Assembly (NCBI GenBank): GCA_024278285.1
Contig: JAJRTM010000482.1
Location: forward strand, 1 to 5,185
Direction: 5' to 3'
DNA length: 5,185 nucleotides
Source of the DNA: Planctomycetota bacterium
GTDB lineage: Bacteria; Planctomycetota; Planctomycetia; Planctomycetales; Planctomycetaceae
The position numbers and the translations under genes were made by a program. The notes beneath the pieces are model-generated. The model searched no databases. It saw only the letters and a list, made by a program, of their open reading frames with translations, and was not told the origin of the DNA. The number at the start of each line of letters is the position of its first letter. Position 1 is the stretch's first letter. Positions 1-5,185 of this stretch are shown piece by piece.

Positions 1-36
1 CTGGCCTGGTAAATTTCTTAAGCTGTTGTCAGTTGT

Positions 37-190
37 ACTGTTGCGCTTTGTTTTATGATCCCCTGTTGGGTGCCACGGCTCTGTGAGCCGTGCGAACTGA
101 AAATCAAGCTTTGTTTTGGGATAATTCCATCTCTAACGCAGCACGGCTCACAGAGCCGTGGCACACGAAAGTGTTATTTCGCGCAACAGT
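37..190. repeat. Long inverted-repeat element, copy 1 (CACGGCTC palindrome)
   Basis: Two 24-bp arms (70-93 and 141-164) are perfect reverse complements of each other. Each arm is itself a hairpin: CACGGCTC, a TGT loop, then GAGCCGTG. An outer perfect 10-bp inverted repeat, ACTGTTGCGC (37-46) and GCGCAACAGT (181-190), encloses them, so the unit probably runs from about 37 to 190. The 47 bases between the arms are not palindromic. A second copy with the same arms but a different centre lies at 4704-4800. Repeats of this kind are common between genes in planctomycete genomes, to my knowledge. The function is unknown: it could be a REP/MITE-like mobile palindrome or a bidirectional terminator for an upstream gene outside the window. 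The repeat structure is certain; the element boundaries are inferred. Confidence 0.85.
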
Positions 191-242
191 TGCTCAGTAC
201 AAAAATCCCTCATCTCTCCCATCTTCCGGGTTATTTACCAGT

Positions 243-395
243 CCAGGGCAACGCCCCAGGTAAAGTTGTTTGGTAGTTCTTTTTGGCTGAAAGCCATAAT
301 CAATGCTTTTGTTTATGGCTTTCAGCCAAAATGTTGACGTCTCATCTCTTCCTGGGGCGTTGCCCCAGGCTATGATGATTATGGCCTTCAGCCAA
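243..395. repeat. Nested inverted repeats (GGCTGAAAGCCAT and CCTGGGGC families)
   Basis: The inner pair is a perfect 19-bp inverted repeat (281-299 and 313-331, core TTGGCTGAAAGCCATA) with a 13-base loop. Around it lies an outer pair: CCAGGGCAACGCCCCAGG at 243-260 and CCTGGGGCGTTGCCCCAGG at 351-369, complementary over at least 15 bp (246-260 with 351-365). Each outer arm is also a hairpin. A further copy of the inner motif with one mismatch, TATGGCCTTCAGCCAA, sits at 380-395. The whole would fold into one long branched structure. No coding signal is present. It resembles the short palindromic intergenic repeats of planctomycetes; role unknown. Confidence 0.8.
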
Positions 396-481
396 GAAAA
401 TAGAAAATCAAAGATACGACAGTAATTGATCGAACGCTACTGATATTCTGAACGATCTTCTTCAATCGCGACCGATTCCTG

Positions 482-510
482 GTGACAATTTACAGCGTGA
501 ATCGTACAAT
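482..510 (+). promoter_or_regulatory. Candidate sigma70-type promoter for the gene at 562
   Basis: GTGACA (482-487) and TACAAT (505-510) are separated by 17 bases. Each box differs from the TTGACA/TATAAT consensus by one base. Transcription would start near 517, leaving a 5' leader of about 45 bases before the ATG at 562. Supported by spacing and box quality only; planctomycete promoters are not well enough defined to be surer. Confidence 0.45.
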
Positions 511-561
511 TAGCTTCGTCTGCATCAACAGAATTCAAGGATAGAAGCAAAGCGGAAGACC

Positions 562-1167
562 ATGCTGAAACAATTCTACAAATCGCCCTGGCTGGCTGTT
601 CCATGTATTTTGATATTGCTGGGGCTTGGCTTGAGTGTTCAACATTTGTTTGGAACCGGGGTCTCTTCTTCTGCTCCTGAAATGCAGGCAACCGTTTCGA
701 ACTCAGCGCAACTCTCGCCAACGCAACCAGATTCTTCAAGTGAATCTGTTGAGAAAAAGAGTTTGAAGGAGATGGAAACTGAACAAGTGATGCAACTTGT
801 AACCGGGTTCTGGAAATCAAGTTATTACGGCACCCGGCATTTGATCATTCGAGAAGATGGCAGCGCAACAATTTACTACCAGCCCAATATGCTCGCACAA
901 TTCGTGATGGGGGGGCGTTTGACAATCCACTATAACTGGGAATATGACCGCGAGAATATTCAGGTACTTTTCACTGCCATCGATGGCTATCCACAAAAAA
1001 GTTACGAATACGTGCTGGAGAAATGGGGAGCCAATCAGCGACAAACCGTTCTGGATGCAACCGAACAAAGACTGTTGCTGTTAGATGGCGACAACACGAC
1101 CAAGCACGATTGGCAACGAATCGAAGCAATCCCAGAAAGCATCTTCAAAAAATTCCAGGCACATTAG
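562..1167 (+). CDS. Membrane-anchored hypothetical protein with lipocalin-like domain
   Basis: 201 residues, family not recognised by name. The N-terminus has two lysines (K3, K7), then a hydrophobic stretch at about 10-30 (WLAVPCILILLGLGL core) with no convincing cleavage site or lipobox, so it is probably an uncleaved inner-membrane anchor. Residues 33-75 are a Ser/Thr/Gln/Pro/Glu-rich linker. Residues 80-190 form a beta-rich domain opening with G82-F83-W84, followed by a pattern of the type YGTRHLIIREDGSATIYY. The GxW start and Lxi..DGSAT strand resemble small lipocalin-like beta-barrel proteins frequent in planctomycetes; this is an analogy, not a domain hit. The domain would face the periplasm. 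The start is chosen because the ATG immediately precedes the anchor; GGAAG at 554-558 is a weak, close ribosome site. A promoter candidate lies at 482-510, and a stem-loop follows the stop. It appears monocistronic. The coding call is firm; function is unknown. Confidence 0.8.
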   Translation: MLKQFYKSPWLAVPCILILLGLGLSVQHLFGTGVSSSAPEMQATVSNSAQLSPTQPDSSSESVEKKSLKEMETEQVMQLVTGFWKSSYYGTRHLIIREDGSATIYYQPNMLAQFVMGGRLTIHYNWEYDRENIQVLFTAIDGYPQKSYEYVLEKWGANQRQTVLDATEQRLLLLDGDNTTKHDWQRIEAIPESIFKKFQAH

Positions 1168-1177
1168 CATCGACCAG

Positions 1178-1204
1178 GCAATCAGTTTCGTAGGAACTGA
1201 TTGC
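1178..1204 (+). terminator. Stem-loop just after the 562-1167 gene
   Basis: GCAATCAGTT (1178-1187) and AACTGATTGC (1195-1204) form a perfect 10-bp stem with a 7-base loop, starting 11 bases after the stop codon. Position and stem strength suit transcription termination, but no T-run follows (the next bases are ACCCACC). It may need a factor, or serve as a 3'-end stabiliser. Confidence 0.4.
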
Positions 1205-1360
1205 ACCCACCTTCACATACCGGGTTGCTTTCAATAGCTCGAAAGAATCGGAAAGAGTTTTAACCGGCAATAGGTTAACGAAATAGAGGCCGTATTTGAT
1301 GGGTGCAAGCACGCTGTTGTTTATACATAAGTTTTGTCCTGGAGGGACATTGGCAAATAG

Positions 1361-1380
1361 CCCCAGGTTTTAACCTGGGG
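1361..1380. repeat. Internal hairpin, CCCCAGGT stem
   Basis: CCCCAGGTTTTAACCTGGGG is a near-perfect palindrome able to form an 8-9 bp stem. It is the left partner of the hairpin at 1507-1526 inside the MITE-like element. Confidence 0.75.
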
Positions 1381-1506
1381 TATCGGTTGCAAGAGGATGA
1401 AGTCCTGTAGGGACGACGGAATTTGCTGCTTTGATGCAAGGCAATGGAGGACCGAAATAATCATGACCATCGTCCCTTCGGGACTACCTATTAACTGGGA
1501 CGACGA

Positions 1507-1526
1507 CCCCGGATTAAAATCCGGGG
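1507..1526. repeat. Internal hairpin, CCCCGGAT stem
   Basis: CCCCGGATTAAAATCCGGGG is the right-hand partner of 1361-1380. Read as its complement it differs from the left hairpin at four positions, which form two base pairs that changed together, so the stem is preserved in both copies. Confidence 0.75.
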
Positions 1527-1690
1527 CTATTTGTCTCTGTCCCTCCGGGACTGATGACTCAGCTTTGCCTGAAAATACTTATGTATAAACAACAGGTGCA
1601 AGCACGCCATCCCGCGTACACAGTCGCCCTTGGCTTGCCGTTAAATAATGAGAGGTATTTCAGGCGAGTACAACACGATGTGCAAAACGC

Positions 1691-1725
1691 GAACAAGCCG
1701 TGCAATAATCATGCACGGCTTGTTC
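1691..1725 (-). terminator. Strong stem-loop after the glycine-rich lipoprotein gene
   Basis: GAACAAGCCGTGCA (1691-1704) and TGCACGGCTTGTTC (1712-1725) form a perfect 14-bp stem with a 7-base loop. On the minus strand the stem is followed by GCGTTTTGCA, a short T-run, and it lies about 75 bases past the stop codon at 1801. This fits an intrinsic terminator with a weak tail for the minus-strand lipoprotein gene. The plus-strand side is followed by ATTAAAAAC, so it is less suited to that direction. Confidence 0.6.
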
Positions 1726-1800
1726 ATTAAAAACATGGCTACGAAAAACTCAGCGATCCCGACCCGTATTTATCTGATGCGAGTAATTCCGCCTGTTATT

Positions 1801-2121
1801 TTAGTATGTAGGAAGTGGATCCATAGGAGCCATTGCGGTTGAAGTATAAGGAGCCGAGTAAACGGGGTTTCCATAAGCGGTAGGGCCAGCCAGGTTAACA
1901 CTGGAACCGGTTGGTGTGTAGAACGCCCCTTGTTGTGGAGCCATGTACGCTCCTCCGCCTGCAGGAGCACCGCCGTAGAACGCGCCGCCAGGTGTAGCGT
2001 TGCATCCGCAACCACCGGCACCACCGGCACCGCCGCCGTAACCGGCCCAGCGAGAGTGATAGCATCCAACAGAAGAGCCTAACAGTACGAATGCGAGTGC
2101 GAGTGTTGCCAAGCGAGCCAT
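1801..2121 (-). CDS. Small glycine-rich lipoprotein
   Basis: 106 residues. The N-terminus reads MARLATLALAFVLLGSSVGC: a charged start, a hydrophobic core at 4-14 and a lipobox-like SVGC with the modifiable cysteine at position 20. The -3 residue is Ser rather than Leu, so the lipobox is acceptable but not ideal. The mature part is low-complexity: a Gly/Ala run at about 27-41 (GYGGGAGGAGGCGC), two GAFY units, and a Pro/Tyr/Thr/Ser-rich tail without charged clusters. It is probably a lipid-anchored cell-envelope protein; similar tiny Gly/Tyr/Pro-rich lipoproteins occur in planctomycetes, but none has a role I can name. The start is backed by a good ribosome site: AAAAGGA on the minus strand (2136-2130), 8 bases before ATG. 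A stem-loop follows at 1691-1725. Overlapping frames (1770-2069, 1895-2230) lack a signal peptide and are discarded. Confidence 0.75.
   Translation of the reverse strand: MARLATLALAFVLLGSSVGCYHSRWAGYGGGAGGAGGCGCNATPGGAFYGGAPAGGGAYMAPQQGAFYTPTGSSVNLAGPTAYGNPVYSAPYTSTAMAPMDPLPTY
2011..2037. repeat. 9-bp tandem repeats encoding the Gly-rich run
   Basis: ACCACCGGC occurs twice in tandem (2011-2019, 2020-2028), followed by the variant ACCGCCGCC (2029-2037). On the minus strand these encode the glycine/alanine run of the lipoprotein. Such a repeat can expand or contract by slippage without breaking the frame. Confidence 0.6.
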
Positions 2122-2653
2122 TTGATAATTCCTTTTTTGATTGGACTGATTTTATTTCGCGACAACGAGAATAGTTTGAATTTATTGCCGAGATCAGAGT
2201 GTGGGACGGGTCTGTGAGTTTGTTAAACAATTGGGTAATGAATTTCGATTCCGGTTGGACATCTGATGGTCTCGAAATACGACCGTAAGCCTTGCGGCTT
2301 CTCGTTCAGTCGTGGCGGGAAAATACGTTAAGACGACCGAAATGGTCAACTGCTTTTTTTACAATTCGTTTTTAAATTGGAAATCAGACTCAAGTTTTGA
2401 CGTTTTCATGCCAAGGGGTAGGGGGAAACGGTGTTTTCGGCGTAACGTGACCCTCTTTTCTTATCGATGTAATCCTTACAAACAGATCACATATCAGCTT
2501 GATTCTCCACAGAGATGCCCATTGCTCACCGGCGATCTGTTCGCGTTCTATACTTTATAAGGTACAAGAACCGTTTTATTTACTGCCACACGGTCCACAA
2601 TAACGGACCCAACAAGGCGGACTTCTTCGATTAGCCGTAGGGCGTTTGTTTTT
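2122..2653. other. Divergent intergenic region without a supported gene
   Basis: This 532-base spacer separates the minus-strand lipoprotein from the plus-strand HDOD-kinase, so it should carry both promoters. Near the left end is the lipoprotein ribosome site (2130-2136). A small hairpin, AAGCC-TTGC-GGCTT, lies at 2287-2300. A TATACT box (2549-2554) about 100 bases before the kinase start has no good -35 partner. An 82-codon frame from a GTG at 2312 has no ribosome site or recognisable domain. None of the palindromic repeat families seen elsewhere in the window is found here. Confidence 0.5.
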
Positions 2654-3859
2654 ATGAGTGATATCAACTGGACAGAATTGAGAAAAAGGCTGCTGCTCGA
2701 ATCGAGCGAGTCTTTTCTGCCTGCCGGCTGGAAGCTGCCCATCTTCCCGCAAGCAGTTACTCAATTCCTTCAGCACGCTAATCGCCCCAACTACAGCACA
2801 AAAAAACTGGCCAAATTTCTTGAAGCCGATTCCAACTTAACCTGTGAGCTATTAAAGTCGGTCAACTCTTCCGCGAACGGCCTACGGCATAAAGCGAAAA
2901 CGGCTTTACAGGCATTGGTGAGCCTGGGTATTCGACGAAGTAAAATGCTGCTATTAACCGCAGCGGTTCAATCAACACTTAAAAAGTTCAACAGCCATCT
3001 GTTTGATCTGCATCAATTTTCTGCTGACAACCTTGACCGGGCCATGTTCGCCAAAGCTGTTGCAGAAAAAAACAATGCCGATGTTGATTTAGCTTTTACC
3101 GGTGCGATGCTTCAAGATTTTCTACTCCCTGTTCTGGGGCATCTTTGTCTGCGGGAATATGTAGAATATTTCAACAACAATACGGGAGTACCTGCCGATT
3201 TAACCGAATTTGAAATTGATTTATTCGGCGTACACCACGCCCAGGCGGCTGCGGCTTGCCTGTTGCAGTGGAATGTGCCTGATGAATTAATTTGTGGCGT
3301 TTTGTGTCATCACATGACCTACCCGCAATTGCAGGAACTTGGTTTGATCGGCACTCACGTTCACGCCATCGCGGCTTCTGCCATTCTGCCGGGAACTGTC
3401 CCGCAATATGAAAATCCAGCCGTCCAGCTTGCTCAATGGGAACAACTCGATAACAGCTTCGATTTGTGTGAAGTCGCAGAACAAATTGATACCGAAATAT
3501 CCTCAGATGGTTACTGCGATACAGATCGAGAACCGCTCGCCAATCGTGTTGAACTCTGTCTATCCCAACACTTAAATGCAGAATTGGCTGCCTACTCGCT
3601 GATTGATCGACAACTTGGTCATTTCATTCTGGAAGAAATAATCGGCGAAGGGACGATGGGAGCTGTTTATCGAGCCAGGCACACGATGCTAAGCAGACTC
3701 GCCGCGGTGAAAGTATTGAAAACTCAGGAGCATTCAAGCGAAGCGATCACTCGCTTTGAACGTGAAGTTCAATTGACCAGCCAACTGAAACACCCCAACA
3801 CGATTTCCATCTACGATTACGGGCGCACTCACGATGGGTTGTTCTATTATGCGATGTAA
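2654..3859 (+). CDS. HDOD domain protein with truncated kinase N-lobe
   Basis: 401 residues as read. Residues 25-222 match an HDOD domain: the opening segment [10 protein letters not shown] and [15 protein letters not shown], the [15 protein letters not shown] helix, and the signature [25 protein letters not shown] (187-211) ending in CHH (218-220). The position usually holding an HD pair reads MLQDF, as expected for HDOD, a non-catalytic relative of HD phosphohydrolases used as a signalling or scaffolding module. Residues 323-401 are the N-lobe of a Ser/Thr kinase with glycine loop 331-338, Lys353 and Glu371, then a TAA at the hinge. As translated, this piece would keep a whole HDOD domain but only an ATP-binding half lobe, so no kinase activity is expected. 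The ATG at 2654 is preceded by a poor ribosome site (TAGGG about 12 bases upstream), so expression may be weak or the start slightly wrong; no earlier in-frame start gives recognisable HDOD sequence. Confidence 0.75.
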   Translation: MSDINWTELRKRLLLESSESFLPAGWKLPIFPQAVTQFLQHANRPNYSTKKLAKFLEADSNLTCELLKSVNSSANGLRHKAKTALQALVSLGIRRSKMLLLTAAVQSTLKKFNSHLFDLHQFSADNLDRAMFAKAVAEKNNADVDLAFTGAMLQDFLLPVLGHLCLREYVEYFNNNTGVPADLTEFEIDLFGVHHAQAAAACLLQWNVPDELICGVLCHHMTYPQLQELGLIGTHVHAIAASAILPGTVPQYENPAVQLAQWEQLDNSFDLCEVAEQIDTEISSDGYCDTDREPLANRVELCLSQHLNAELAAYSLIDRQLGHFILEEIIGEGTMGAVYRARHTMLSRLAAVKVLKTQEHSSEAITRFEREVQLTSQLKHPNTISIYDYGRTHDGLFYYAM

Positions 3860-3871
3860 TATTTAGAAGGG

Positions 3872-4555
3872 ATGTCTTTGAAGGAATTGGTCACGGTGGA
3901 TGGTCCGCAATCTGCAGGACGTGTGATCGATATTCTCATTCATGTTTGTGGCTCGCTTGCAGAAGCACATCGTGCAGGGATTGTGCATCGTGATATTAAG
4001 CCCGAAAATATTGTTCTTTCGCGTCAAGTCAATCAGCGAGATTTAGTGACTCTGCTGGATTTCGGGCTTGTGGATGAAATTACTGATATCACTTCTGGCA
4101 AACAATCGAAACGGGAAATTGCGGGAACACCACTTTATCTTGCCCCAGAAGCAATCAACCAGCCTTCGCTACGAGATTTACGCAGCGATTTATATTCCAT
4201 CGGTGCGGTCGGCTACTATCTGCTTTGCGGAAAAACACTTTATACAGGCAACGATGCCATCGATATTTGTCTGAAACAAATTGGGGAACAACCTGCAAAG
4301 CCATCTGAACGATTAAAGCAACCGATCTCGCCAGATCTGGAATCGCTTATCATGCAATGTCTGAATAAATCGCCCGAGCAACGTCCCGCTTCTGCATCGG
4401 CTTTGGAAATCGCTCTTAAACAATGTGTCGATTACGATTCCTGGACCACCGGTGATTCCAGCTACTGGTGGGAACATCACAACGAATTAGGAATGACGCC
4501 AGAAACAATCGAGAATCAAACGATTGACGATGCCACCGTCATTCTGCCTGCTTAG
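3872..4555 (+). CDS. C-lobe of the Ser/Thr protein kinase (detached fragment)
   Basis: 227 residues from the first ATG after the stop; homology in fact begins at 3860 (YLEG). It carries the catalytic half of a Hanks-type kinase: HRDIKPEN (39-46 here) with catalytic Asp41 and Asn46, DFG at 63-65, an activation segment ending GTPLYLAPE (85-93), the helix-F Asp106 in RSDLYS, and a C-terminal Arg in PEQRPAS. After the kinase fold, about 40 residues remain, rich in Trp and acidic residues, with no extra domain. HRD with Arg before the Asp marks it as an RD kinase. Alone it lacks the glycine loop and the ATP-positioning Lys, so it should be inactive. AGAAGGG directly abuts the ATG, too close for an efficient ribosome site, so independent translation is doubtful. 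The nearly undamaged sequence suggests that the interrupting stop is young or artefactual. Confidence 0.7.
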   Translation: MSLKELVTVDGPQSAGRVIDILIHVCGSLAEAHRAGIVHRDIKPENIVLSRQVNQRDLVTLLDFGLVDEITDITSGKQSKREIAGTPLYLAPEAINQPSLRDLRSDLYSIGAVGYYLLCGKTLYTGNDAIDICLKQIGEQPAKPSERLKQPISPDLESLIMQCLNKSPEQRPASASALEIALKQCVDYDSWTTGDSSYWWEHHNELGMTPETIENQTIDDATVILPA

Positions 4556-4703
4556 CTGGACAGATAATTCGTTTAACGGCAAGCCGAAGGCGACTGCGCA
4601 AACAGGCCTGTCTTGCACAAGAGATCCCGAATTACTCTCCATCTGCCATTTTACAATTGTGGCATTCAACGGCTCGCCTGAAGCTTGTTTTGGTTCCACT
4701 GTG

Positions 4704-4800
4704 TGTGTGCCACGGCTCTGTGAGCCGTGCGAGGGTATTTCAAGTACCTTTTGCGGGAAAACTCACTCGCGCATCACGGCTCACAGAGCCGTGGCACACA
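4704..4800. repeat. Long inverted-repeat element, copy 2 (CACGGCTC palindrome)
   Basis: Arms 4704-4729 and 4775-4800 are perfect 26-bp inverted repeats, each with the same CACGGCTC-TGT-GAGCCGTG hairpin as copy 1 at 70-164. The 45-base centre differs from copy 1. Some similarity continues to the left (TTGTTTTGG at about 4685). To the right, at 4816-4823, is GCAACAG, matching the ends of copy 1 and of the MITE-like element, followed by GTGCAAGACG. It lies between convergent genes ending at 4555 and 4861, so it may end transcription in both directions; it has no T-tract. Confidence 0.85.
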
Positions 4801-4860
4801 AAACCGGTTTATATAAGCAACAGGTGCAAGACGACATCCTGCGATTCAAAAATATGTCGC

Positions 4861-5185
4861 TTATTGTTTTACTGTTGCCAGGTTATCAATAATCTGGTTG
4901 TTGCTTCCGCGGATAACCTTTATGTCAACACCGCTGGCATCTTTTCGGTTGTCGTTTTTTCGGTTATCGTTGATCAGGCAATCGGAAACACGCGAATTGG
5001 TGACATCTTCCAGCAGCAAGCCGCACTTGCCGTAATCGAGAATGGTGCAATTGGTCACATTCATGCGGTCGCATTTTCGCAGTGTCATCGCCGCGGGAAT
5101 ATCTCCCACGCCATAAATATGATTGGCGGAAATCGTGCAGTCGGAACAGTTGCTGAAGATGATCCCATGATGAGAAGTCTTGCCA
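4861..5185 (-). CDS. Parallel beta-helix repeat protein, 3' end (partial)
   Basis: Only the last 107 residues are visible; the frame stays open to the right edge, so the real start lies outside. A GTG at 5107-5109 is an internal codon, not the start. The sequence consists of about four rungs of 20-25 residues with alternating hydrophobic residues and Asn/Cys/Ser/Asp turns: GIIFSNCSDCTISANHIYG, MTLRKCDRMNVTNCTILDYG, GLLLEDVTNSRVSDCLINDN, VDIKVIRGSNNQIIDNL. This is the pattern of right-handed parallel beta-helix proteins (NosD/pectate-lyase-like repeat families). Such proteins in planctomycetes are usually secreted and often bind or cleave polysaccharides, but no catalytic motif is visible here, so the activity is unknown. 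The third rung carries a duplicated NDNRK. The gene is convergent with the kinase gene and ends in TAA at 4861. Confidence 0.75.
   Translation of the reverse strand, partial: GKTSHHGIIFSNCSDCTISANHIYGVGDIPAAMTLRKCDRMNVTNCTILDYGKCGLLLEDVTNSRVSDCLINDNRKNDNRKDASGVDIKVIRGSNNQIIDNLATVKQ
4942..4971. repeat. 15-bp tandem duplication inside the beta-helix gene
   Basis: TTTTCGGTTGTCGTT (4942-4956) is followed directly by TTTTCGGTTATCGTT (4957-4971), one mismatch. On the minus strand this encodes NDNRK twice, in frame; the difference (GAT/GAC) is silent. It lengthens one turn of the beta-helix by five residues. Confidence 0.8.

Larger units (their letters stand above)
1303..1606. mobile_element. MITE-like non-autonomous element with 19-bp TIRs and flanking direct repeat
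   Basis: The core runs from 1314 to 1595 (282 bp). Its ends are perfect 19-bp inverted repeats, CTGTTGTTTATACATAAGT (1314-1332) and its complement (1577-1595). Immediately outside both ends is the same 11-bp direct repeat GTGCAAGCACG (1303-1313 and 1596-1606), which looks like a target-site duplication. Internally there are two 20-base hairpins (1361-1380 and 1507-1526), each next to an 11-base CAAATAGCCCC motif in opposite orientation (1354-1364, 1523-1533), and four GTCC...GGAC mini-hairpins (1336-1348, 1402-1414, 1472-1484, 1539-1551). No transposase-sized frame exists, so any movement would need enzymes in trans. Caution: GTGCAAG also recurs at 4824, so the direct repeat may belong to the repeat family rather than to the target. 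Confidence 0.7.
2654..4555 (+). pseudogene. HDOD-Ser/Thr kinase gene interrupted by an in-frame TAA
   Basis: The two open stretches 2654-3859 and 3872-4555 are in the same frame. Ignoring the single stop at codon 402 they give one 633-residue protein: HDOD domain (about 25-222), linker (about 223-320) and Hanks-type kinase (about 323-600). The stop replaces the residue expected to be Glu in the hinge (FYYAM-stop-YLEG, where related kinases have MEY.EG); GAA to TAA is one base change. Every other kinase motif is present: GEGTMGAV loop (331-338), K353, helix-C E371, HRDIKPEN (445-452), DFG (469-471), APE (497-499), D512. It could be a recent pseudogene, a strain polymorphism or a sequencing error. 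Split or read-through expression is less likely. If intact, the product would be a cytoplasmic signalling kinase, since no membrane segment is visible. Confidence 0.8.

Noticed and set aside
55..276. 73-codon plus-strand open frame
   Set aside because: It runs straight through the palindromic repeat arms, which dictate its sequence; no ribosome site or domain.
437..820. 127-codon minus-strand open frame
   Set aside because: Antisense to the promoter and first half of the anchored protein gene; no signal or domain features.
1336..1551. CRISPR array, because of regularly spaced short repeats
   Set aside because: The repeats are only 13 bases, imperfect and self-palindromic, spacers are about 54 bases with hairpins, and no cas gene is present.
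1397..1588. 63-codon open frame within the MITE-like element
   Set aside because: Composed of hairpin repeats and the right terminal repeat; not transposase-like.
1648..1842. 64-codon open frame
   Set aside because: Crosses the stem-loop at 1691-1725 and the end of the lipoprotein gene on the other strand.
2522..2554. TTGCTC ... TATACT as a promoter for the HDOD-kinase
   Set aside because: The spacing is 21 bases and the -35 match is poor, so only the -10-like box is suggestive.
2312..2560. 82-codon frame from a GTG start
   Set aside because: No ribosome site, no recognisable domain, odd composition; probably chance in a long spacer.
3857..3859. Stop-codon reassignment or programmed read-through
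   Set aside because: TAA also ends the lipoprotein and beta-helix genes here, and no stimulatory structure is evident after the codon; simple mutation or error is more economical.
4524..4892. 122-codon plus-strand open frame
   Set aside because: Overlaps the kinase end in another frame, translates both palindrome arms, and overlaps the beta-helix gene.

Overview
The window looks like a piece of a Planctomycetota chromosome. This is inferred from gene content and style: a Ser/Thr protein kinase fused to an HDOD domain, a secreted parallel beta-helix protein, a very short glycine-rich lipoprotein, and wide intergenic spaces filled with small palindromic repeats of the GTGCCACGGCTC and AATAGCCCCGG...CCGGGG type. 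No rRNA, tRNA or marker gene is present, so the assignment below phylum level is open. Base composition is moderate, with no obvious foreign island.

Layout, left to right. Bases 1-450 hold no gene but two stacked inverted-repeat structures (37-190 and 243-395). A plausible sigma70-type promoter (482-510) leads to a 201-codon membrane-anchored protein on the plus strand (562-1167) with a lipocalin-like periplasmic part, followed by a stem-loop. Bases 1303-1606 are a MITE-like non-autonomous element: 19-bp perfect terminal inverted repeats flanked by an 11-bp direct repeat, packed with hairpins. A minus-strand glycine-rich lipoprotein (1801-2121) follows, with a strong stem-loop after its stop. 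Bases 2122-2653 contain nothing I can support as a gene.

The largest locus (2654-4555, plus strand) encodes an HDOD domain followed by a complete set of Hanks-type kinase motifs, but an in-frame TAA at codon 402 interrupts it exactly where the conserved hinge glutamate is expected. The rest of the frame is intact to the natural stop. A second copy of the CACGGCTC long palindrome (4704-4800) separates this gene from the convergent 3' end of a beta-helix protein (minus strand, 4861 to beyond the right edge).

The genes do not form an operon and no shared pathway is evident. The clearest points of interest are the interrupted HDOD-kinase and the family of palindromic elements whose ends share CTGTTG/CAACAG and lie beside a recurring GTGCAAG motif.
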